Assembly (NCBI GenBank): GCA_949152435.1
Contig: OX424572.1
Coordinates: forward strand, 11,752,184 to 11,816,183
DNA length: 64,000 bases
Direction: 5' to 3'
Source of the DNA: Gastracanthus pulcherrimus
Taxonomy: Eukaryota > Arthropoda > Insecta > Hymenoptera > Pteromalidae
Made by a program: the position numbers and the translations under genes. Below the pieces are notes generated by a model. It did no database searches and was not told the origin of the DNA. It worked only from the letters and a program-made list of their open reading frames with translations. Positions 12,501 to 24,076 of the stretch are shown in pieces (the first letter of the stretch is position 1; each line of letters starts with the position of its first letter).

Positions 12501-15500
12501 ACTAATTAACAAACATTCAAATTCGTAATCAGCGACCCTAAAAACCCCTGAGTAACAATTTTCAGCTTAAAATATTGAACAGAAAAATGTAGGCCACAAA
12601 GGGTTAAAGTCATTATTCTCAATTCTTTATTTTCATAACTCTCAGTTGCGTTTTGTGCACCAGATTTTATTTTAATGTATTTGTCTGCGTTCGAGGCATA
12701 TTATAAAGTCACGATACAAATTCTGTCGATTAACGAGGGAGGTTTCTTTGTTCTCGCTCATTAGCCAATCAGGGTGGGCCTTTAACAATACCGCTCTTTA
12801 AACGCACGTCGCGACGCTCCGAAAAGCGCGCTCGCTCGTCCAGTTGCTCCGCGGATCGCCTAGGAGAAGGTTCTCCCCCCCACCTCGCTGTAATTACATA
12901 ATGCAATAAAGGACTCTCAATTATTGCCACTAATTACCTGTCACCAATTATTTCTCGGCCTATCCTACAAAACATTGGTCCTTCGAACCAGATATGAACC
13001 AGCGACCTATGGATTTACAGTCCACAGTCCACTATTAAATATAGGGTAATTTATTTTTAAATAAATTTTTTATAAATCTATGTTGAGACCTATTGATAAA
13101 AGTTTAATTACAAATTTTGGCTCGGCAATATTAACAATAAAATACATGGTTTTTGTAAAAATAAAATATTAAAAACTTAATTTATATATCAAATTTTTGT
13201 AGATACGAAAAAAAAAATTTTGTAACATAAAATTCTAATTTTTAATTCTAAAAGAATACATAAATTCAAGCTGATCAAAATCCAACAATGCCTTTTGCGC
13301 AAAACGATAATCTAAATAATGTCCTTTTTTGAAGGTTTTTTGGCTGCAATAATATTTTAAGAGCGGTTTCGGGGGTTTTAACTAGTGTAAATATGTTTTT
13401 TAACCGTTTTTGTTCTGTAGCTTCTTCCCTTAATACATCAAATAAATTTATTCCAAGGAATACAAGTGTTGATTTACCCGATCTACGGCGCCCTGCTCAA
13501 TCTCAACTACGAGCTCGTCTTCCTGCTGCAGTGCATGTCGGGCTTCGTCCTGTACACCATCACCATCGGCGCCTGCAGCCTCGCCGCCGTCTTCGTCGGT
13601 CACGTCTCCGGACAGCTGGAGATCGTCATGCTGCTGCTGCAGGACTTTGCGCAAGATGACGAGCAGCTGACTGCCGATATTGGGAACGATCGCAACGCGA
13701 TGGACGTAGTCGCCGTGCAAGTTTGGAGCGATAAACTGACCGTAATCGTGGAACGACATCTCAGGGCACTCAGGTTCATATACATACGTTTGTGTGTTAA
13801 ACGGTCCTTTTGGAAACAAACCTTTAGAATTTGAGGGTTAACACTAACAATGCTAGTGAATGTTAAAGGTCTCTCTCAAAGGAAGATGCCTACAGATGAG
13901 TAGTAAGTAAGGGGAAGACGGGGCGTACAAAACCGACGCTACTGTATAGTGCTTGTTAAATAATGAACATTAAAAAAAATGAATCCGGAGAAGTGAAGAA
14001 AAATTCTAAAGACAAGAGGGACAAATCCAATAGAATAAGTGATAAAATTAAGATTTTATGAAGCACTTAGTAGTAAAAATGAAGAGAATTAATTTTTTAC
14101 TGTGTTTTTCACTTTAGGGGTCATTTACAAATTATGTCACGCTTACATTGATGAGAGGAGGTTTTTAAGAGCATGACGGTGTTTACTGAAGACAGAAAGA
14201 TTAATGGAAATGCGATACGTGGAGGAGGCGGTGGTAAACAATATATGAATGGCCCATTGTACAAAATTTGTATTTAAATACAGTAGATTTTATAAATCCT
14301 TCATGCTCATATCAAAATTATAGGTCCTCTATCGTAATTTAACCTCGGGCCGAGATCCATGGGCATCCTCCTTTTGAGGGGTTACTCTAAACTGTTAAGA
14401 ATAATACTGAATTTAAATATTATAGACAAATATTGACGTTGAATGATGTATTATACTCAAGCTTTTACTTTTTTATTATAGGTATGTTATATGTTTTTAT
14501 TAATTTCAGTTTTGCATCGCGCGTGGAGAAGAATTTGAATGTCATATGCTTCTTCGAGTTCATCGGATGTACGATGAATATATGCTTACTGGAGTATTAC
14601 TTCATAACGGTATAGTTAAAAAAGTATTCCTTTAAATTGCTTTTGTTAAAAATTTTATGAAATGTGCGTATTATCATAAAAATTATAATTTATACTTAAA
14701 ATACATTTATAATTCCAGGAATGGGAAACTGGCCGAAATATAATAAGTACTATAACGTTGTGCATCCTCCTGATATCTTTTACGTTCAATATTTTTATAT
14801 TTTGCTACATAGGCGAAGTTCTTACTGATCAAGTATTAAAATAAAATCGTGTAGTCTGATTTGCATCTGATCACGCGTATAGATACTCAAAACAGTCAAA
14901 GCTGCGTATTCTTTTCTTAACAGTGTAAAAAAATAGGCGAGGTCACTTACGCGATCAATTGGTATACATTACCAGGAAAGAAAGCAGAGGATTTAATCAT
15001 GATAATTGTGATCGCAAGCTGTTACCCAGCCAGGATAACCGCCGGTAAAATGGTGCACCTATCTATGAGCTGCTTTTGCAACGTGAGTTTTATTTAGATG
15101 ATTTATTTCTCATCTTGAAACTAACTAAACTTGTTGGATATAGATACCGGTCACCATTATTATAACAAATATAAAAATTTTACGAACTTATTTTAACGCA
15201 ATATAAAAGAATGTATAATAATATATACTATTATTATCATCCAGCAGCTATATAAGTATAAGTTAAAAACATTCTTTTATTATTCCGAGAATTTCAGCTA
15301 GTAAAGCCGTCTTATTTCAGCACTACAGTTAATAAAGACGCATTTGAAAAGATTGATCAATTTGAAAAAACTCAGACTGAATTTGACAAAATTTGATAAC
15401 TATAAACGTTCATTTTTCATTATTAATTTCACATGTGTCTTTATTAATTGTATCGTCCAAATAAGTATTTTACTACAATACACAAACACGTTTTCTTATA

Positions 15501-15853
15501 AAAGTTTATAGTTTATAGTTTTTATAATGATAAAAAAATTCACAATGATTTTATTTCATTACGATTAAAAATCATTGCCTATCTTAATTCAAATGTATAT
15601 CACTTATTTCTTTCGATTGCTCAAAGACGTCTTTATTAGAATCAATATTTAATACTCAGAATTGATAGTATAACGATACAAACTTAAAGAAAATTATTAT
15701 AAATTATAATTATAAATATTTTTTGCTTACATGATCAGTATTACCTCACTCCACCATAATATAATTCAAAACGAATTGAAAAAACAATTTGTGTTTAAGG
15801 TGATAAAGACCTCAGCTACCTACTTGAATTTGCTGCGAACTGTAATGTTGTAG
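9523..15853 (+). CDS. Odorant receptor OR-2, complete, seven coding exons, 426 aa
   Basis: Complete insect odorant receptor. Exons: 9523-9870, 10689-10878, 13458-13773, 14510-14609, 14719-14832, 14924-15082, 15800-15853 (TAG). They total 1281 nt, with all phases matching and GT..AG at every junction. ATG 9523 gives an N terminus typical of hymenopteran ORs (ESHYATQLNRYF then PIGLWPLARD, residues ~5-28) ahead of the first hydrophobic helix; an upstream GTG in frame is not preferred. Exon 2 carries CAAFMYGGGFFYHTILPLS. Exon 3 carries YTITIGACSLAAVFVGH and GQLEIVMLLL. Exon 5 is a transmembrane helix ending YIGEVLTDQ. Exon 6 has WYTLPGKKAEDLIMII. The last exon has TSATYLNLLRTVML, the family's C-terminal helix. 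No stop or frameshift was seen. Relative to its duplicate at 59.7 kb, exon 3 lacks five residues (RILHE) in frame. Ligand unknown; it should pair with Orco in antennal neurons. Confidence 0.9.
9940..10570. repeat. Degenerate short repeat in OR-2 intron 1
   Basis: Variants of a 'catgtgggatcc' word recur throughout this intron (for example about 9953, 10004, 10080, 10150, 10260, 10310, 10480), alternating with 'gattttttcat' words. The spacing is irregular, so this is a diverged tandem repeat rather than a clean satellite. Confidence 0.55.
11395..11990. repeat. Telomere-like degenerate repeat array (CCCTAAA/CCCATAAA type)
   Basis: Roughly 600 bp in OR-2 intron 2 consist of variants of 'aaaccctaaac' and 'aacccataaactct' in one orientation. 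The core resembles the seven-base CCCTAAA unit, not the CCTAA unit usual for insect telomeres. Frames read through it only because the unit lacks stops on some frames; those are not genes. A related array is at 58858-59380, next to the duplicated copy of the following DNA. Confidence 0.8.
12690..12974 (+). mobile_element. Solo LTR-like sequence (5' end uncertain)
   Basis: A GC-richer island in OR-2 intron 2 with LTR order: a TATA-like 'attataaagtc' (about 12699), a CCAAT-type 'agccaatcag' (about 12763), a polyadenylation signal aataaag (12905) and a terminal ...caaaaca. It is followed directly by a primer-binding-type sequence starting TGG (12976). The island is absent from the homologous copy near 59.5 kb, consistent with insertion after duplication. 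No internal retrotransposon genes follow. The left boundary is not resolved; it could start somewhat further upstream. Confidence 0.5.
12976..13026 (-). pseudogene. tRNA-Tyr (GTA) 3' half, with CCA end, abutting LTR
   Basis: Read on minus, this is the 3' half of a tRNA-Tyr: anticodon loop CTGTAAA with GTA, anticodon stem GTGGA/TCCAT, variable region, T-loop region and an acceptor ending AAGGACCA. The CCA, which is added after transcription, implies a copy made from mature tRNA. It begins one base after the end of the LTR-like sequence, exactly where a primer-binding site sits, but extends about 50 nt instead of the usual ~18. No 5' half is present. Confidence 0.65.
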
Positions 15854-16123
15854 AAAGAAAACTGTACATCATATTTGTCTACATAAAATACCAATGGCTT
15901 CATACATATAGATTGTCATTTCTAACTTTCTTTTTCCAAAAAAATGACAATGATATGGAAATTAACCAATTACATCATTTTCAAAATAAATTTATTTCTA
16001 AATATATTTATTTTCTATTTACTACAGTAAAACACTATAAGCACTCATAGAAATAAAAATATTTATACTAAGTTTTTAAATAATTTTAAATTTAAATTAA
16101 AATAATAAATTTTTAAAATTCTG
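15854..16123. other. AT-rich spacer 3' of OR-2
   Basis: AT-rich 3' flank of OR-2. No gene or repeat is recognised. Confidence 0.4.
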
Positions 16124-16525
16124 TTAAAATAACGACACGAATGAAAAAAAATCCAACAGCATTAGATATAACGCTAAATGATCTTGTAATATAAGTAACA
16201 ACAACGAATTGATACGAGAAGATAAACATCCTTTTAACATATAATCAGATATCCTGTCATGTACATAACTAAGACTGTCTTTGGCTTGTGACAGAGCAGT
16301 TATAACATCACTTTCACTAATCTTGAGATCTTGAATTAAATAACTACAATAAATGTCTTTTTCTATACTATAAGAATTGAGTGATTTATAAACAGAGCCG
16401 AAGTACTGGGCAAACAAGTTGGAAGTCTCTTGGTCAGAGAACTCCAGCCTGTCCTTCCAGTGGACATTTGATGGTATACTCTCCACCTTGTTACATATTT
16501 TTACACGAGACCAAAAATATTTCAT
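16124..16525 (-). pseudogene. Non-LTR retrotransposon (LINE) ORF2 fragment
   Basis: A 133-codon open frame on minus resembles the segment between endonuclease and reverse transcriptase in Jockey/R1-like elements: FW near the start, then NLFAQYFGSVY, ISESDVITAL and YVHDRISDYMLKGCL. These match the family pattern 'FA.HF.SVF ... I.E.DV..AL..LK....GPDGI...LLK.C'. The usual PDG is changed and the frame degenerates after the KGC motif. There is no complete RT domain and no poly(A) tail, so this is a dead 5'-truncated piece. Confidence 0.6.
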
Positions 16526-17210
16526 GTTTTTTAACAGAGATTGTCTAACAGATTTAATGTAATCACCCTGGCATTGTTACATTACTAAAGCTAGATAATT
16601 GAAGTTTAAATAATTTTCATACATGATGATTGTCTGAGCTAATGAGATGGTGAGACAGGTCCATCGCTGATGCTATAAATGGTGAACAGAAGAGCAGGCC
16701 AAGTGTGAATCCTTTATTTAGGTGTTCAGGGTCAAGTTAAGATAGTACAGTACAGGAGTAAGATGAACAAACTTATTTAGCTATTCCCCTAGCATCCGGA
16801 AAGTTGTGACCCTTAACTTCAAAATGCATTATTTTAAATTATTTTAATTTATACCAGTAGTTTTATCAAATGGGCATCCGATGTAGAGCTACAAACATTA
16901 GTATTGTTCATATACGCAATGCTAAAAATAAGATATATATATATAGACATATGGTCAACGTTAATGAAATGCTCTGCATCTACTGTACAAAGGCCTATTT
17001 GAAAAAACTAAATGCTTAATTTTGGATTAATTTTTAGCTACAAGTAAACGATCCTCAAAGTTTCATCGAAATCTGTCACCCGAACTCCGTGTACTCTCCT
17101 TGTAAGTATGACCAGCAGTATTTAAGCATCTGCAAAATCAAAGAATAAAAATTTGTGTACTAACACATTATAATACGAAAATATCAATGTACAAGTACTT
17201 TTAAGCAAAG
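16526..17210. other. Spacer with a dispersed-repeat piece
   Basis: No gene seen. The stretch 17050-17110 (cctcaaagtttcatcgaaat... ccttgtaa) recurs in diverged form at about 41790-41850, so it belongs to a dispersed repeat. Confidence 0.45.
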
Positions 17211-17211
17211 T

Positions 17212-18336
17212 TAAGCACCGCAGACGTCATGTACATTATATCCGCCTGTAAGGGTCGCAGCCATCGCACGTACTCGATAATTCGTGTAACGTTGAACAAA
17301 TCGCGGTTTAAGCTGGTTCCAAGAACATCCGATATACTATGACCTTCTTCATCGGATTCAATACTCATAGCTTCAACTGCACAAAACTTTGCTTTTATTG
17401 TAGTGACGAAATTGAAAGTTATCGAAAATGTCGAAAAATTAAGCAATATATAAAAAGTTACTCGAGTTATCGTTGTACAAAAAAAAATTATTATATTTTT
17501 TTCACAGAAAGCAATCGATTCTATGAACTGAATATCTACACAGATACAGTTCTATGCAAACCTAATATTCAATAAAAATATTTCATTGAATTATATATTG
17601 CAGTTTTCGAGTTATAGAAGTATAACGAGACGTTAAAAAAACTTGATTTTATAAATACTTTAATATATAAAAAGTCCCCTTTCCACAGAACATGTACATA
17701 TTTTCGAAATACCCTAATTTTTTATTTAAATTTTAGAGAATGGCTGTAAAACTAAGATGAATCAACCAAAGTAACTAAAATTGTCAAACGTTTCATAATT
17801 ATCCATAGTAAGCGTATGTGGTAACAAGTGGCTTACGGGATACGATGGAATACTCTCATGGAATCCGCACATATACACGCAAACAAATGCACACACACCC
17901 ACAAATACACGAATGCACATTTTTTGGAATCAGTAAATTTAGACTCCAAGTCAGACAATAATAGATTGGAATATAACAAACATGTATCAAAACAATGCAT
18001 TCTCTTTGATAATTAAGAAAACCAATTTTACCAAAATACGTTTTAAAATAGAATGACCTATACCAACTACTTTTTATATTTTCAGTTACGCGTGTTACCG
18101 GTGGAGGTAGATATATTCGATGAGTGCAACCAGATACTGAATCTAATAATAGCCAGAAGTCAAGAAAAGTCTTATCTGATCACTGGAAAAATTATATTTT
18201 CAGTTTAATTAAACGTCGATTCACTGTACAGTAGCATAATTTCTTCGAATTAGGTCTACTGAAGGCTTTACTATCTTTCTTTACTGTATGTAGTACTATC
18301 AGCTCGGTGATATTATATGCAAATAAAGATATTTAA
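17212..18336 (+). pseudogene. Odorant receptor pseudogene A (OR-1-like 3' exons)
   Basis: Three segments align with OR-1. 17212-17400 matches OR-1 exon 3: tacattatatccgcctg against tacagtatatccgtctg, and the motif FFIGFN against FFVGFD. 18086-18203 matches exon 7, with DECNQILNLIIARSQ then KSYLITGKI. 18254-18336 matches the last exon, LLKALLSFFTV, ending TAA. The exon-3 piece has lost internal sequence and shifts frame, and the exon-7 piece runs to a stop where its splice donor should be. Exons 4-6 and all 5' exons are missing. A paralogous relic lies at 61287-62309. Confidence 0.75.
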
Positions 18337-18589
18337 AGTGTGTATATTCTTATTTTTTATAACAAATTACTTACATTTTAGAAAAAATGAGAGAAATGTG
18401 TTTCTACGTACTATTTATTTGCTCCATTCGGCAAATAAGTAATTTCAAGAAATATTTCATCTTCGCCGATATAATGCACTATTCCCTTGTTTTTAGAGTT
18501 ACTACTGTCGAATGGAAATCCACGTACTTATATTATGTAGGAAAAACTGTTCATACACGAATCTACAAACCGACTGAACTCTCCCGAGA

Positions 18590-18860
18590 GTTGCTACAAC
18601 CAACGCTTGAGCCGCGACCGACGATTATATTACTCTTTCATAAATGAAAAAAACCTCAGATCGATTCGGTGCAACTCGTGGGATTATAATGTGCTCACAA
18701 CCTAATCAACAATGCATCTCGTGCTTCCCACAGAAATAGATTGCTGCCTCGAAATATGCCCCTCCGTCACTCGACTGTTATACACTCTTCAAACATCAAT
18801 GCGACGGCTATCTCAAGTTCAAGTATTATACAATACATTCGCCGGTTTTCAGTATGTAGA
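18590..18860. other. Copy 2 of the OR-downstream conserved block
   Basis: Diverged copy of 3836-4133, about 250 bp after pseudogene A. It shares the tattactctttca, cagatcgattcggtgcaac and taatcaacaatg landmarks. Open frames on both strands are broken, for example by 'taaatgaaaa' where copy 1 reads 'tggggcgaaac'. Confidence 0.6.
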
Positions 18861-19784
18861 ACTTATAATTCTTCAATAAAAGTTTCCAACGTTGCTGATA
18901 AACTTTTAAGTATTTGATCGCTTATAATCTTTATTTTTACTAAATTACGGTAGTATAAGCCTTAAACTTAATCAATAAGAAATAAATAGCGGAGACCGGA
19001 GTGAAACTGAACGCGGGCTCAATTTAAGGGGTAACGCCATCTTAGGCGTTTCTAAAAATATTTTTTTTATTGCTTACTTCAATAATTTTAATACACAGAA
19101 CGTTCAGAGGCTTCTAAGCGAAGCGTTAACTCGCGCACTAACAAGTTACGAACACTTTAAACGCGTTTTTCTCAAAACATACTTTTTCAAATTTGCGGAC
19201 ACGATTTCTCTTACAGTTTTTATCCAATTGATCTGAAATATGGCCAACATCTACATATATATATATATATACTGTACTGATGTACCCATACTAAAAAGTG
19301 CTTTAAAAAGTTGAAAACTCTTCTTGCCATTATTAGCATTTATTTAAAAAAATTTATGATAAAAAATGATTTTTGTTGAAAACAGCTGCCATTTTGCACA
19401 AAAAAATTATTTACAAAAAAGGATGGGTACTTCATTAGGTTTTATGGTGTAGATAATGTTCCTTTTTTTGTTTTGCTCTACGATGAGCAGTGGCCCAGAA
19501 ATTGTGTTCGCAAATTGACATGCTCAAAGAAATGACGACTCCGGAATTGGCCGAAACACCGCCGATTTTATTAGAGAATAATTTTTGAAACGTTTTTGTG
19601 TACTTTAGTACATGTATAATGAAGTCCTCAAAGTTATTTTTAAATAATGCTTTCTATTTACTCACAATAAATTCCTAAACTTTGGTTCATTTTAGAGCCT
19701 ACAAGGTGGCATTACTCCTTAATGCGGACTCTAAATTGTGTGCCGTGTGCCATGTGCCGTCAAATAAATTAAATAAATATAAAG

Positions 19785-20080
19785 CTTTTAAAAACTATGC
19801 TTTCATTAAAATGTACTAGAAATGAATAAATAATTTTGGTTTCTGATATGGCAGTATTTTCCCGATTAGATTACTACCTATATTACTAAAAATAAAATCG
19901 TGAGCGCTCATCAAAACATTTAAATTATATTAATTAAAACATAACCTAGTTGAAGTTTTTATGAGCGTCTCTCGCCTTTTATTTGTAGTAATATAGTAAT
20001 GTAATCGTGAAAATACTGCTATATCAGAAACCAAAGTTACTTATTCCTTTTGGTATACTTTAATAAAAGCGTAGCCATTA
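19785..20080. mobile_element. Foldback MITE (~295 bp)
   Basis: Long inverted arms: 'ttggtttctgatatggcagt' (about 19838) pairs with 'gctatatcagaaaccaa' (about 20018), continuing through 'attttcccgatta.attacta..atatta' on one side and 'taatatagtaatgtaatcgtgaaaat' on the other. The left arm alone is present at 63735-63838 in the duplicated copy, where a SINE-like insertion interrupts it. Confidence 0.7.
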
Positions 20081-20478
20081 CAAATTTTGTATTTATTTTA
20101 TTTTGTACTTTTTGTTGAACGAGGAAGTAGACGAAGAGCAACACCGCTCCAACCTCTGTATGAATAACTTCATCATAAAATCTTTGTATTTTTTTTACTT
20201 AGGATATATTTTAATCGTATTTTCCACACTTTAAATCTTGCGTTGTATCTTATTCATTAGGTTCCTTTCACCTCTTAGTGGTCATAAATGTAGAAATCAC
20301 AAAATCAATTTTTCCAAGAACTGTACTATATGCCAAAGGGATAACAAAGATAGCAGGTTCAAAGAAATATAAGTCGAAAACAAAACAAGTAGAAGCAATG
20401 TTAATACTGGGCCGTTATAATTCAAATCGAAGATTTTCATCGTGAAACAAAGGATTTTCACAAAAACTGTTGTCACTA

Positions 20479-20575
20479 CCCTGGTAGAAAATTATCTAGT
20501 TTTATCGAGGCCCTCGATTATTTCCTTGGCAAACTAGATAGATCTACATAGTTCTAGATTAATTTTCTACCAGGG
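20479..20575. mobile_element. Short MITE, 97 bp, TA target duplication
   Basis: Terminal inverted repeats ccctggtagaaaatt and aattttctaccaggg, flanked on each side by TA, as for Tc1/mariner-type non-autonomous elements. The interior is partly palindromic (atctagtt.../...aactagat). Confidence 0.75.
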
Positions 20576-22601
20576 TACACTTACATTAAAACAACATTTC
20601 CATAATTGGATAATGCTTATAATTCAATAATTATTACTGTATTCGTCACTTGAAAAATAAAAGATATAACGGAATCGTCATATTCAGCTTTTCAATCGAA
20701 AGAACAAATTCAAAAAATCATTCCAAGAACATAAAGAACGACTTTAGGCCTAGGGATGTAAAGTCGTACGCCCGAAATACTAAAATCGTTTTTCAATGCC
20801 GTAGATGTGAAATTTAAACTTTTTGCCTTGTTTTGCGTCGTAATGTAAAAGTTTTCGCCCACGCGGAAAACGGGGTTTTCGTCTGAAAAACAAGGCGTAA
20901 AGTTGAACGTTGCGCCTACTGCATCGAAAAGATATTTAGAATTCAAATAAAAAATTTTGGTTAGATATAACTCAAATAAATTTTCCAAAAACTGTTAACA
21001 TTCATAGATATTCTAGATATAACTGGCAGAGTCTTGATATACATGTTTCAGAATGAAAGAACACATTCCATTAGATCCCAAATTGCACCGAATAAACCTT
21101 GAGCACCCAAAAAATTAAATCCCCCAACTGGGAAATCGGTTGAGCCAGGCTAAATAAACTTTGTTGAAATAAATAAAAAACGAAATTGTCGAATTGTAAG
21201 AAACTTACGAAACTCGCGGATTCCGAGTTGGGCTCGAACTCTCGGTCAAGTCGAAAGACAGCGAGTAGTGAAGATGCACGAGAGAGCGTAGAAAAACACG
21301 CCCGATCACCCAAAAGTACATACGCGGAATCCAAGTTAAGTTCTATTCTGCCTAAAATGTTTATCCATCGCTCAAGTACATACCTTATAGCTGCCAAACA
21401 ACTATTTTTTTAAAGAACACGGCACACGTCACAGGGCACACTATAATGTAATGCAATGTAACGTATAAGAGTCCTGATAAATAGCGTCAATAATTTTGTT
21501 AACGCATAATTGAAGGTTGTGTGTGCGGATATGCGCGTGTGCAAGTGCGTTTGTGGGCGTACGTTTCTACGTGTGTGCGTGTGTGCGAATTTGTGTGTGG
21601 CTCTCGATAGCGCGGGAAATATAATGTTGTCAGATTTGATTCTTCAAGACTCATTTTTTTTGTTTATGGGGACTCAAAAATTTCTTTTAACATCGAGAGC
21701 AATATTTAGTAAAAATTATCTAATCTATTCTCGACAAAAGAGACATTTAGTAATAAATTCGATTTTCTATAACCCATCTCTGGCAGAAATCAATAGTATT
21801 TATATCCGCAATAATCAGCTATAAAAGCTATATGACCATAATAACAAGCTATGAATGAGATTGATTTCTATCAGCGGCTATAATTGGAGTACAATTACAG
21901 TAATCATTCTGAAAATCTCTAGAAAGATAGCCTGTTAGTATCTCTTTTTGAGTTCTTTGCTCAGATCATAAGATCTTTTATTTTTCGATATATTTCAGGT
22001 TATGTTTATTTGAACGCCTATATCTCAATAACAGTTTGGTAATATTTTAACCAATCAAAGCTCATATTTATATTATTAGATGCCAGCAATTTAGGAGCGC
22101 AAGTCGTTGGCACTTGCAGTCTACCATTTCGTCATCTAATTCTTTTCATAATTTTGAATCAAGTTTAACTTTTCATCCAAATATCCTCGAAGATGTTCCG
22201 ACTTCTCAAATTAAAGATCTTAATGTTAACTTTATTTTGGACAGACATAGAATTTTCTGTAATGTATGATACCTTACGTAAATTACGCCAGACTTTAATA
22301 GCAGGTCATTTACTTTAGGTGAAAAAAGAAATGTAAAAAAGAAATTCAGTCATGCTTTATGTTTAAAAGGTATAACTATTTTTCCTGAAAGTTGGAGCTC
22401 AAAAGGTTTGACAGAAAAATGTTGCAGGGGTGCCAACTTGACGATTTTCGAAAAATACCTATTTTCCAGAGGCTGTATCTTTCGAAAAAGGAATTAAAGG
22501 TCTTTTCAAGAAGAATAATTTAAGATGTAATATACCTAAATTCATGCCGATTACGTAAAGTGACAAACAATCAAACATAATCTAAAAAAACACAATTTCA
22601 G
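20576..22601. other. Spacer; no recognised gene
   Basis: About 2 kb without convincing coding sequence. Open frames on minus at 20710-20988 and 21071-21397 show no recognisable domain and lack exon-like splice context; I treat them as chance. A GT-rich stretch (about 21518-21600, 'gtgtgtgcg') gives spurious open frames. Confidence 0.4.
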
Positions 22602-22717
22602 GTTTACATTCATCTGTGTGAACGTAAGATTCCTTTCATCTATCACACGATAATGTCACTGTCCACCGGTAGAATAGCGAGAGTCGAGCTCATGGAAAAT
22701 GTTCTGATGGAGATCAG
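22602..22717 (+). pseudogene. Isolated OR exon relic (OR-2 exon-2 type)
   Basis: Bounded by an acceptor (tttcag, ending 22601) and followed by 'gtagca'. It encodes IPFIYHTIMSLSTGRIARVE, matching OR-2 exon 2 (FFYHTILPLSLGRIATSE). No neighbouring OR exons were found in the following 3.8 kb, so it is a stranded remnant. Confidence 0.65.
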
Positions 22718-22794
22718 GTAGCAAATAACACACGCACCATCGATTTTGCACGCGGTAAACTCCTTTAATTAAACTTCCATATTAGTACATTGTG

Positions 22795-23125
22795 TAACGA
22801 GTGCGACATGTCGCCCAAGTGACGCTATTGAAAACTATACCGTACGAATTTTACACACTATTTCTTATCATAAGTGCTGGGAATATGACATATATTGCGA
22901 GGGGGATTTGTGTACGCTAAATGTTCAAAAGACACTACGGGTGTTATTTTCTATAACGCACTCGATAGCGTGACGTGGCACTACAGCGTGCGTTATTTTC
23001 ATTACTTAACGCTGTAGAGTGTGTTATGGGAATAACGCCCACAGTGTGTTATTGACCATTTAGCGAGTATGACAATCACGCGAGTCTAAAATCACCTGCT
23101 CGCACGTGTTGCACAAACTATTTTT
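22795..23125. repeat. Inverted-repeat (foldback) sequence
   Basis: 'tacgctaaatgttcaaaaga' ... 'gggtgttatt' (22914-22950) pairs with 'aataacgccc' ... 'ttattgaccatttagcgagta' (about 23031-23070). An inner pair, cactacagcgt / acgctgtagagtg, flanks a ~25-bp centre. It looks like a degraded MITE. Confidence 0.55.
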
Positions 23126-23271
23126 TAAACGAGCTGCGACAAGTTCGATACAGAAAAGAAAGCTACGTGATTTGGTAGATAATGATGGTATTAGAAAAAA
23201 ATAAATTAATAAAAATTAAATATCAGAAAAAAATATTTAAATTTTCGTATATATTGGATAAGTTGTATTTT

Positions 23272-23400
23272 GTGGCGGGGAGGAGGCCTAGGGGCCTGGG
23301 CTGCATGTAGGTTTGAGGAGGGAGTGTAGGGGCTTAAAGAGGGTCCAGGAGCACAACCACGATGGGTCGGAGGGGGGGGGGGGCAGAGCCCCCCATGGAA
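23272..23400. repeat. G-rich, G-quadruplex-prone tract
   Basis: A strongly G-skewed stretch of plus strand in an AT-rich setting, with runs ggcgggg, ggagg, tagggg, gaggaggg and a run of G at 23371-23382. No gene; the minus-strand open frame through it is proline-rich noise. Confidence 0.6.
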
Positions 23401-23440
23401 CAAATTACCTGATAAATCATAAAATTAAAAATTTATAAAA

Positions 23441-23700
23441 TTACATAAAAATTTACAAAATTACATAAAAATTTACAAAATTACATAAAAATTTACAAAA
23501 TTACATAAAAATTTACAAAATCACATAAAAATTTACAAAATCACATAAAAATTTACAAAATCACATAAAAATTTACAAAATTACATAAAAATTTACAAAA
23601 TTACATAAAAATTTACAAAATTACATAAAAATTTACAAAATTACATAAAAATTTACAAAATTACATAAAAATTTACATATTACATACAAATTTTAAATTA
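23441..23700. repeat. 20-bp tandem repeat, about 12 copies
   Basis: The unit ttacataaaaatttacaaaa repeats almost perfectly. Three consecutive central units (23521-23580) carry tcacat in place of ttacat, the pattern left by local amplification. Confidence 0.95.
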
Positions 23701-23945
23701 AAAATTTACAAAATTACATAAAAATTTTAATTATTTACTTTTTTCCATATTTTCAACATAGTATTATGAAAACTTCAAAATTTTTCAAAATTTTCGGATT
23801 TCCACAAGATTTTCACAATTTTCAAAATAATTCTATTTCTACAAAAATTTTAAAATTTTTAAAAATAATCTAATTTTTACAAAATTCTCCAATTTCCACA
23901 AAAAGGAAGATGCCTATAGTATACAGAAAATTGGCCTAGTATGTG

Positions 23946-24076
23946 CCCTAGTGTGATAAATCTATTAAATCCTATTAATTCCTTTTTCCAAATATGCAAA
24001 GATTCTATTTGCGAATAGGATGTATATGCAATTTTTGTATTGATGAATAGGATTTAATAGATTTCTCACACTAGGG
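23946..24076. mobile_element. MITE (131 bp) inserted in a longer repeat
   Basis: Terminal inverted repeats ccctagtgtgataaatctat and atagatttctcacactaggg, extended by attaaatcctatt / aataggattta. The surrounding repeat reads agtatgtg|...|tgggacctac; the uninterrupted form agtatgtgggacctac is present at 39490, so insertion with a TG duplication is supported. Confidence 0.75.

Noticed and set aside
17828..18016. 62-codon frame with a CACA-rich segment, and its duplicate near 61681-62136
   Set aside because: Built on a CA-rich microsatellite in pseudogene intron sequence and not conserved in frame between the two copies.
20710..21397. Minus-strand frames of 92 and 108 codons
   Set aside because: No family resemblance, no splice-consistent neighbours, and AT-rich composition similar to the spacer.
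23441..23700. Possible CRISPR-like array
   Set aside because: Units are contiguous with no unique spacers, and the context is a eukaryotic genome.
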